DNA of 37,642 nucleotides from JBBIIC01 sp037446725 (lineage in GTDB: Bacteria; Actinomycetota; Coriobacteriia; Anaerosomatales; SLCP01). A program made the translations under genes and the position numbers. The notes beneath the pieces were generated by a model. The model was not told the DNA's origin, did not search any database, and saw only the letters and a list, made by a program, of their open reading frames with translations. Where the stretch lies: contig JBBIIC010000022.1 in NCBI GenBank assembly GCA_037446725.1, forward strand, positions 1-37,642, written 5' to 3'. Position 1 is the first letter of the stretch, and each line of letters begins with the position of its first letter. Positions 32,383 to 37,642 of this stretch are shown piece after piece.

Positions 32383-33138
32383 ATGTTCCAGCGGGTGAGA
32401 GCGGACATCCAGGCCGTCAGAGAGCGCGACCCCGCCGCGGTCACGACCTGGAGCGTGCTCCTCAACTATCCCGGTCTGCACGCGGTCTGGTGGCACCGGC
32501 AGACGAACTGGCTTTGGCGTCACGGTCGCAAAGGCCTCGCCCGGTGGTGGTCGCAGGTCGCGAGGTTCTTCACGGGTGTCGAGATACACCCCGCGGCACA
32601 GATCGGGGAGCGGTTCTTCATCGACCACGGCATGGGCGTGGTCATCGGAGAGACCACCGTGATCGGCAACGACGTCACGCTGTACCAGGGCGTCACGCTC
32701 GGCGGCACCGGCAAGGAGCGAGGCAAGCGCCACCCGACGCTCGAGGACTGCGTCGTCGTGGGCGTGGGCGCAGCCGTGCTCGGCGACATCACGATCGGCC
32801 GGGGAAGCCGTGTGGGCGGCGGAGCGGTCGTCGTCAACGACGTGCCCCCGAACTGCACGGTCGTCGGCATCCCGGGCCGGGTCGTCGTGAGGGAGGGGCA
32901 GCGCATCGACGCGATCGACCTGCACCACGAGGACCTGCCCGACCCGGTCGTCGAGATGTTCCGTTGCATGCAGCGGCGGATCGACCGTCTCGAGAATCGC
33001 CTGGCGCGTGACGAGGCGGCGGGAGAAGAGCGCGGAGAGCCTCCCTTCGGCGCACCCACGCTCGTCACGGGTGAGAGCGCGAACAGTCCCGGGGACGCGG
33101 TAACCCAGCCCGGCGAGGGCGAGTCCTGCACGTACTGA
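32383..33138 (+). CDS. cysE: Serine O-acetyltransferase
   Basis: Acetylates serine with acetyl-CoA, the committed step of cysteine synthesis. The protein has 251 residues. The N-terminal helical part leads to a left-handed beta-helix with hexapeptide repeats (IHPAAQIGERFFIDHGMGVVIGETTVIG, LYQGVTLGGTGKERGKRHPTLED, VGAGAAVLG-like). The catalytic His/Asp are in FIDHG. The extra 40-residue tail after the hexapeptide domain is low-complexity. GGAGG precedes ATG 32383. Confidence 0.95.
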   Translation: MFQRVRADIQAVRERDPAAVTTWSVLLNYPGLHAVWWHRQTNWLWRHGRKGLARWWSQVARFFTGVEIHPAAQIGERFFIDHGMGVVIGETTVIGNDVTLYQGVTLGGTGKERGKRHPTLEDCVVVGVGAAVLGDITIGRGSRVGGGAVVVNDVPPNCTVVGIPGRVVVREGQRIDAIDLHHEDLPDPVVEMFRCMQRRIDRLENRLARDEAAGEERGEPPFGAPTLVTGESANSPGDAVTQPGEGESCTY

Positions 33139-33163
33139 ATGAGCAGCAGCGAATGAGGAGCGC

Positions 33164-34660
33164 ATGACCATCCGTCTGTACAACACGCTGACGCGCCGCA
33201 AGGAGGAGTTCGTTCCCCGCGAAGAGGGTGCGGTCTCCATCTACGTCTGCGGCCCGACCGTCTACAACCACATCCACATCGGCAACGCGCGCACCTTCCT
33301 GTCCTTCGACGTGATCCGCCGCTACCTGGGGTGGCGGGGTTTCGAGGTGACGTTCGTGCAGAACATCACCGATGTCGACGACAAGATCATCGCGCGCGCT
33401 GCCGAGGAGTTCTCCACCGCCGAGGAGGTCGCACTCACCTACACCGATGCCTTCCTCGACGTGATGCGCCGGCTCGGGGTGCGGCGACCCGACGTCCAGC
33501 CGCGGGCGACCGAGACCATCCCGGACATGATCGCGATGGTCGAGCAGCTCATCGGTCGCGGCCATGCATACGAGGTCGACGGCGACGTCTACTTCTCCGT
33601 GCGCTCGTTCCCGGAGTACGGCAAGCTTTCAGGCCGCGATGTCGACGACATGCGCTCGGGTGCGCGCGTCGAGGTCGACGAGCGCAAACGCGACCCGCTC
33701 GACTTCGCGCTCTGGAAGGCGGCCAAGCCCGGCGAACCGCACTGGCCGAGCCCGTGGGGCGAGGGGCGGCCCGGCTGGCACCTGGAGTGCTCGGTCATGT
33801 CCGAGAAGGAACTCGGACCATCCTTCGACATACACGGCGGTGCTTCGGACCTCATCTTCCCGCACCACGAGAATGAGATCGCACAGTCCGAGGCGGCCAC
33901 CGGGCAGCCGTTCGCACGCTACTGGATGCACGGGGGACTGCTGCAGGTCAACGCCGAGAAGATGAGCAAGTCCCTCGGCAACTTCATGCTCCTGCGCGAC
34001 GTGCTCGAGGAGTACGAGGCGCCCGTCATCAGGATGCTCATGCTCCAGACCCACTACCGCAGCCCGCTCGACTTCTCTCTCGACCGGCTCGACGAGGCCC
34101 GTTCCGCCTACGACCGAGTTGCCACACTCGTGCGCAACATCCGCTGGGCGAGAGGGACGACCCCAGTACCGGTGGGCGCCACCTCTGCCGAGCGCGAGGA
34201 GCTCGGCAAGGCCGTGGCGTGGGCGCGCGAGCGTTTCACGTCCGAGATGGACGACGACTTCAACACGGCAGGCGCGCTCGGGGCCCTGTTCGAGCTCGCG
34301 CGCGTCACCAACACCTTCATGTCCGCACACCCCACGGGCTTCGAGTCGGGAGACCTCATCGCCCTGGGCGAGGTCGAGCAGACCCTCGTCGAACTGCTCG
34401 GGGCATTCGGCGTGGCGATCGCGGAGACCTCGATGAGCAGCTTCCCGCCCGAGGTCATCGACCTTGCGGTACTGCTCGCCGGGTACTCCGGTTCGGACGC
34501 AGACGCTGCGGTCGAAGCGCTGCTCGCCGCCCGGTCGGTTGCGCGAACGGAGCGCAACTGGGCCGCGGCGGATGCGGTACGCGACGGCCTGGCCGAGCTC
34601 GGCTTCACGATCGAGGACACACCGCAGGGCGCTCGCGTGATATTCCAGAGGGGCAGCTGA
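33164..34660 (+). CDS. cysS: Cysteine-tRNA ligase
   Basis: Charges tRNA-Cys. The 498-residue class I enzyme has the HIGH-type motif HIHIGNARTF near 35, zinc ligands starting at CGPTVYN and CSVMSEKEL, KMSKSLGNF near 268, and the C-terminal DALR anticodon-binding region (DDDFNTAGALGALFELAR). ATG 33164 follows GAGGAGCGC. Lies 26 bases after cysE; both concern cysteine. Confidence 0.96.
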   Translation: MTIRLYNTLTRRKEEFVPREEGAVSIYVCGPTVYNHIHIGNARTFLSFDVIRRYLGWRGFEVTFVQNITDVDDKIIARAAEEFSTAEEVALTYTDAFLDVMRRLGVRRPDVQPRATETIPDMIAMVEQLIGRGHAYEVDGDVYFSVRSFPEYGKLSGRDVDDMRSGARVEVDERKRDPLDFALWKAAKPGEPHWPSPWGEGRPGWHLECSVMSEKELGPSFDIHGGASDLIFPHHENEIAQSEAATGQPFARYWMHGGLLQVNAEKMSKSLGNFMLLRDVLEEYEAPVIRMLMLQTHYRSPLDFSLDRLDEARSAYDRVATLVRNIRWARGTTPVPVGATSAEREELGKAVAWARERFTSEMDDDFNTAGALGALFELARVTNTFMSAHPTGFESGDLIALGEVEQTLVELLGAFGVAIAETSMSSFPPEVIDLAVLLAGYSGSDADAAVEALLAARSVARTERNWAAADAVRDGLAELGFTIEDTPQGARVIFQRGS

Positions 34661-34665
34661 GCGAA

Positions 34666-35403
34666 GTGAGTACGGTCATCGAGGGCCGCAACGCGGTGCT
34701 CGAAGCGCTGCGCGCGGGTACCCCGGTCAACACGGTCCTGTTAGCCGCCGGCTCGGCGGGCGGTCCCGTCGACGAGATCCGCCACCATGCCGAGGCTCGT
34801 GGCATCGCGGTGCGCACCGTCTCACGACAGGTGCTCGACGAGCGCAGCGTCAGAGGCGCGCACCAGGGAGTGATCGCCGAGGTCGCGCCGTTCTCCTACA
34901 CGCCGCTCGAGAAGGTGCTCCATGCGGTCGGGGAGCGGGATGTCAGTCTCGTCATAGTCCTCGATCACATCACCGATGAAGGCAACCTCGGCGCCGTGAC
35001 GCGCTCGGCGGAGGTCGCGGGTGCCGACGCCGTCGTCATCCCGAAGGCGCGGTCCGCCGGGGTCGGCCCCGCGGCCCATAAGACCTCTGCGGGGGCGCTC
35101 GCACACCTGCCCGTCGTGCGCGAACCGAACCTCGTCCGCGTTCTCGAGCGCCTGAAGGACGCCGGCTATTGGATTGCCGGTGCGACCGGGTCGGCGGACA
35201 CGCTCGCGTGGGACGCTCCTCTCGAGGGCCGCCTCGTGCTCGTCATGGGCTCCGAGGACGCAGGCATGTCCCGTCTCGTTGAGAGGGCGTGCGACTTCCT
35301 CGTGCGGCTCCCGGTCGCCGGCAAGGTCGACTCTCTCAACGTTGCGCAGGCCGCCACGGTGCTCGCGTTCGAGTGGGTGCGTCGCACGGGCGCCGGTCGA
35401 TGA
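34666..35403 (+). CDS. rlmB: 23S rRNA 2'-O-methyltransferase RlmB (TrmH/SpoU family)
   Basis: SpoU-type methyltransferase of 245 residues. The N-terminal substrate-binding domain has VIEGRNAVLEALRAG and VRGAHQGVIAEVAP. The C-terminal SAM knot carries VLDHITDEGNLGAVTRSAEVAGADAVV, VMGSEDAGMSRL and VDSLNVAQAATVLAFE. In a related B. subtilis block, mrnC lies between cysS and this gene; here only five bases separate them. GTG 34666 is the likely start. It ends with an ATGA overlap into the next gene. Confidence 0.93.
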   Translation: MSTVIEGRNAVLEALRAGTPVNTVLLAAGSAGGPVDEIRHHAEARGIAVRTVSRQVLDERSVRGAHQGVIAEVAPFSYTPLEKVLHAVGERDVSLVIVLDHITDEGNLGAVTRSAEVAGADAVVIPKARSAGVGPAAHKTSAGALAHLPVVREPNLVRVLERLKDAGYWIAGATGSADTLAWDAPLEGRLVLVMGSEDAGMSRLVERACDFLVRLPVAGKVDSLNVAQAATVLAFEWVRRTGAGR

Positions 35404-35915
35404 GTCGCGGCCGCTACCTCATCGTCGACGGCTACAACGTCATCGGGCAGGGCGAGCCGTACGGCGGTATCGCCGACGAGGATCTCGATGCCGCACGTGC
35501 ACGGCTCGTCTCCGACGTGGCGGCCCACACGCAGGGTCTCGGACGGGCTCTCGTCGTGTTCGACGGCGCAGGCAACCCTCACTCCGACGGCCGGTCGCAC
35601 GAAGTCGCGGGTGTCGAGGTCGTCTTCTCGCGGTTCGGGATCGATGCCGACAGCGTGATCGAACAGGCGGCGATCGCCCGGCGTGCGGAGGGCTACGATG
35701 TGACCGTGGTGACATCGGACGCGCAGACGCAGTGGGCGGTGATGGGGGCGGGCGTGAGGCGCATGTCGTCTGCCGAGTTCATCTCGGAAGTGACCGGCGA
35801 GCAGGCCGAACAACAGGAGAGCACGCCCTCCGGCAGTTCCCGTTTGACCATCTCGGAGCGGGTCGATGAACGCGTCGCCGAGGTCCTGGCACGCTGGGCC
35901 CGCGGGGAGCCGTAG
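35400..35915 (+). CDS. NYN-domain RNase (YacP/Rae1-like)
   Basis: A 171-residue protein with a NYN (PIN-like) ribonuclease fold: YLIVDGYNVIGQ, VVFDGAGNPHSDG, GIDADSVIEQAAIARRAEGYDVTVVTSDAQTQW and the final helix region ISERVDERVAEVLARWARG. In Bacillus the homologue at this place (YacP/Rae1) cuts mRNA in the ribosomal A site, so the same role is inferred from fold and gene order. ATG 35400 overlaps the rlmB stop. Confidence 0.88.
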   Translation: MSRGRYLIVDGYNVIGQGEPYGGIADEDLDAARARLVSDVAAHTQGLGRALVVFDGAGNPHSDGRSHEVAGVEVVFSRFGIDADSVIEQAAIARRAEGYDVTVVTSDAQTQWAVMGAGVRRMSSAEFISEVTGEQAEQQESTPSGSSRLTISERVDERVAEVLARWARGEP

Positions 35916-35978
35916 CCGGCCCCCGCAGCCGTCCCTGCAGGTCGCCTACTCAGACTTCTTCAGCCTCGTCGGAAACCG

Positions 35979-36007
35979 TTGACACACCGTTGGCGAACTG
36001 TGATGTT
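35979..36007 (+). promoter_or_regulatory. Promoter candidate for sigH
   Basis: TTGACA (35979-35984) is a perfect -35; 17 bases on, GATGTT (36002-36007) is a poor -10. It sits in the 175-base gap before sigH, which otherwise contains no gene I can see. Confidence 0.4.
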
Positions 36008-36090
36008 CGACACGAGCCAAGGTGCTGCTGCCGGCGGCACCATCCTTCCCCTCAGGGCATCGACGGGGGTATGCACGGGAGGGATTGTGA

Positions 36091-36741
36091 GTGGACGCAC
36101 AAGCGCAAGGCGCGTACACGCCTGGTAGTGCACGCGCCGCCGAACTCGAGCTCGTCATGGCCGCCCGCAGTGGCGACCAAAGAGCATCATCCATGCTCGT
36201 CCGGAAGTACCGGAGCCTCGTGCGCTGCAAGGCGCGCTCCTACTTCCTCGTTGGCGGGGATCGCGAAGATGTCATCCAGGAAGGCCTGATCGGGCTGTTC
36301 AAGGCCATCCGCGACTACGACCCGTCACGCCAGTCGAGTTTTCGCTCGTTCGCGGAGCTCTGCGTGACGCGCCAGATGATCACCGCGATCAAGACGGCGA
36401 CACGCCAGAAGCACACGCCGCTCAACGGCTATGTCTCACTGAGCCGCCCGGCCGCCGCGGAGGACGACGGCGAGCGCCTGCTCGAGGACATCCTCGCGGC
36501 CAAGGAGGTCTGCGACCCAGCCGAGATCGTCATCTCGGCGTGGGAGGGGGACTTCATTCGCAAGGGGTTCACCGAGTCGCTCTCACCGTTCGAGTCCAAG
36601 GTACTTTCCATGTACGTCCAGGGCAGGTCGTACCAGGAGATCGCCGATCAGATCGGGCGCCACACGAAGTCCGTGGACAACGCGCTGCAGCGTGTCAAGC
36701 GCAAGATGGAGACACAGATCGACCGCTGCCGGATGTGCTGA
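36091..36741 (+). CDS. sigH: RNA polymerase sigma factor SigH (sigma-30 type)
   Basis: A 216-residue sigma-70-family factor. It has region 2 (LVRKYRSLVRCKARSYF, DREDVIQEGLIGLFKAIRDYDPSRQSSFRSFAELCVTRQMITAIKTATRQKHTPLN) and region 4 (LSPFESKVLSMYVQGRSYQEIADQIGRHTKSVDNALQRVKRK). No region 1.1 is present. It lies in the position of Bacillus sigH, before the secE-nusG area. In non-sporulating actinobacteria the target regulon is unknown. GTG 36091 has GGGAGGG seven bases upstream. Confidence 0.93.
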   Translation: MDAQAQGAYTPGSARAAELELVMAARSGDQRASSMLVRKYRSLVRCKARSYFLVGGDREDVIQEGLIGLFKAIRDYDPSRQSSFRSFAELCVTRQMITAIKTATRQKHTPLNGYVSLSRPAAAEDDGERLLEDILAAKEVCDPAEIVISAWEGDFIRKGFTESLSPFESKVLSMYVQGRSYQEIADQIGRHTKSVDNALQRVKRKMETQIDRCRMC

Positions 36742-36747
36742 CGCCGG

Positions 36748-36777
36748 GTGACACGTCTCTAGTCGCGCGTCTACAAT
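36748..36777 (+). promoter_or_regulatory. Promoter of tRNA-Thr(TGT)
   Basis: GTGACA (36748-36753, five of six of TTGACA), an 18-base spacer and TACAAT (36772-36777). The tRNA starts at 36788. Confidence 0.6.
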
Positions 36778-36787
36778 AGGGCGCGCC

Positions 36788-36862
36788 GCTGGCGTAGCTC
36801 AACGGCAGAGCAACTGCCTTGTAAGCAGTAGGTTGTGGGTTCGAGTCCCTCCGCCAGCTCCA
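36788..36862 (+). tRNA. tRNA-Thr (anticodon TGT)
   Basis: 75 bases with acceptor stem GCTGGCG/CGCCAGC, anticodon stem ACTGC/GCAGT around CTTGTAA (TGT), T-arm GTGGGTTCGAGTCCCTC and encoded CCA. Confidence 0.95.
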
Positions 36863-36873
36863 CGACATACCCA

Positions 36874-36900
36874 GGGCTCCGGCGTCATCCGCCGGAGCCC
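36874..36900 (+). terminator. Terminator after tRNA-Thr(TGT)
   Basis: GGGCTCCGGCG (36874-36884) and CGCCGGAGCCC (36890-36900) form an 11-bp stem with a five-base loop, followed by TTGCATTC. It lies just after the tRNA. Confidence 0.8.
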
Positions 36901-36909
36901 TTGCATTCG

Positions 36910-37123
36910 ACTCGTCTGCGGGCGACAGGCCACCCCGGGCATGGCGACCGCCGGGCAGCGGATCCTGTCTACGCTGCACCGGGAGTGGACAGGGAAAGGA
37001 TACGCCCGGGGGCGTTGTCGTCGTTGACACCCCGAGAATCGATGGAGTACTATCCGTATGCTTTTCCGCCGACCCTGTTTCGGCGTGCAACTTGAAAAGT
37101 GGAGAGAGCGTCTTTTTTTGTGT
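36910..37123 (+). other. Intergenic region before the Tyr-Thr-Met tRNA cluster
   Basis: No gene is visible. The stretch has several GC inverted repeats, for example GCCGA/TCGGC near 37069-37085, and a seven-T run just before tRNA-Tyr. A promoter is at 37024-37053. Confidence 0.5.
37024..37053 (+). promoter_or_regulatory. Promoter for the tRNA-Tyr/Thr/Met cluster, possibly extending to tuf
   Basis: A perfect TTGACA (37024-37029), an 18-base spacer and TACTAT (37048-37053). It is one of the strongest promoter matches in the window and is placed to drive the three tRNAs. Confidence 0.6.
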
Positions 37124-37208
37124 GGGGGTGTGCCCGAGTGGCTAAAGGGGACGGGCTGTAAACCCGTTGGCTACGCCTACCCAGGTTCGAATCCTGGCGC
37201 CCCCACCA
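37124..37208 (+). tRNA. tRNA-Tyr (anticodon GTA)
   Basis: 85 bases with acceptor GGGGGTG/CGCCCCC, anticodon stem ACGGG/CCCGT around CTGTAAA (GTA), a long class II variable arm (TGGCTACGCCTA) and encoded CCA. Confidence 0.95.
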
Positions 37209-37221
37209 GCGAAGTACCGCG

Positions 37222-37248
37222 CGGGAGGACCGAGGCCGAGACCTCCCG
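37222..37248 (+). other. Hairpin between tRNA-Tyr and tRNA-Thr
   Basis: CGGGAGG (37222-37228) and CCTCCCG (37242-37248) make a 7-bp stem around a GC-rich 13-base loop that can itself pair. There is no T-run. It is a likely processing or spacer structure between co-transcribed tRNAs. Confidence 0.4.
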
Positions 37249-37257
37249 TCGCGTCAT

Positions 37258-37334
<77 letters not shown>

Positions 37335-37374
37335 GTCTTTTCGGTCGGCCGCGCACGGTGCGCCCGGCTGATCT

Positions 37375-37450
37375 GGCGGTGTAGCTCAGCGGTTAGAGCA
37401 CACGGTTCATACCCGTGGAGTCACTGGTTCGAATCCAGTCACCGCTACCA
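37375..37450 (+). tRNA. tRNA-Met (anticodon CAT), elongator type
   Basis: 76 bases with acceptor GGCGGTG/CACCGCT (first pair G-U), anticodon stem CACGG/CCGTG around TTCATAC (CAT) and encoded CCA. It lacks the C1-A72 mismatch and the GGG/CCC anticodon stem of initiator tRNA. A tRNA-Ile2 with lysidine-modified CAT cannot be fully excluded. Confidence 0.9.
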
Positions 37451-37588
37451 GGTCACACACGCAGGGCTCGTGTGGCCCGCGCGTTTCGAGTACGGACGTA
37501 ACGGATAGTAGGAAAGAGTATCTTTGGGCGGTATGCAGTCGGCCGGGGTGGCCGGTGCCGTCGGAAAGGTCTCGTAAGGAGGAGACTC

Positions 37589-37642
37589 ATGGCCAAGAAG
37601 AAGTTCGAGCGTACCAAGCCGCACGTGAACATCGGCACCATC
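37589..37642 (+). CDS. tuf: Elongation factor Tu (start only, partial)
   Basis: Starts MAKKKFERTKPHVNIGTI, the characteristic EF-Tu N-terminus, with AAGGAGGAG just upstream of ATG 37589. The frame runs off the right edge. tRNAs followed by tuf and, usually, rpmG-secE-nusG is a common bacterial order. Confidence 0.95.
   Translation, partial: MAKKKFERTKPHVNIGTI

Noticed and set aside
37375..37450. Initiator tRNA-fMet
   Set aside because: It lacks the C1-A72 mismatch and the three G-C pairs in the anticodon stem.

Overview
The window looks like a chromosomal segment of a high-GC anaerobic bacterium, most likely a deep-branching actinobacterium of the Coriobacteriia/Anaerosomatales kind (inference). 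The reasons are strong G/C third-position bias with many GTG starts, very large multihaem c-type cytochromes, a Rex redox repressor, a probable selenoprotein, and a clpC-to-tuf gene order close to that of Bacillus and other Firmicutes. There are no signs of phage, IS elements, CRISPR arrays or rRNA genes.

Positions 1-5718 carry the 3' end of an unknown gene, a membrane-anchored NHL-repeat protein, and a 1,300-residue secreted multihaem cytochrome fused to two propeller-like regions. Positions 5725-11906 hold cell-envelope and general genes: an L,D-transpeptidase (minus strand), a double peptidoglycan-binding-domain protein, an NlpC/P60 hydrolase with a coiled coil, the PilT ATPase, a VanZ-like membrane protein (minus), an EamA transporter and a stand-alone J-domain protein.

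Positions 11927-12551 (minus strand) are the most unusual part. A two-gene operon encodes a small ferredoxin and a 112-residue thioredoxin-fold-like protein whose frame is interrupted by one TGA. A hairpin lies just downstream of that TGA, and a CX4U motif matches the CX4C of ArsD-type proteins, so I read the TGA as selenocysteine. The operon promoter has a consensus -10 and carries a perfect 16-bp palindrome of the CsoR/CstR operator type.

Positions 12649-15420 encode a RidA-family protein and a membrane-anchored cytochrome with 24 potential haem sites, apparently four groups of six, three of them a tandem hexahaem module. A tRNA-Pro follows, then a DUF2085 membrane protein, a small unknown protein, a lipoprotein (minus), a SAM hydroxide adenosyltransferase, a YhaM-like exoribonuclease, methylthioadenosine phosphorylase and a CBS-domain site-2-type protease.

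Positions 21370-24554 hold rex with a probable Rex operator in its own promoter, tatA, greA (with a strong 5'-UTR hairpin) and lysS. From 24735 to the end runs the block clpC-radA-disA-(PIN/TRAM)-ispD-ispF-cysE-cysS-rlmB-(NYN)-sigH, four tRNA genes (Thr-TGT, Tyr-GTA, Thr-GGT, Met-CAT) and the start of tuf. This block combines protein quality control, DNA repair and c-di-AMP signalling, isoprenoid synthesis, cysteine synthesis and charging, and the translation machinery.
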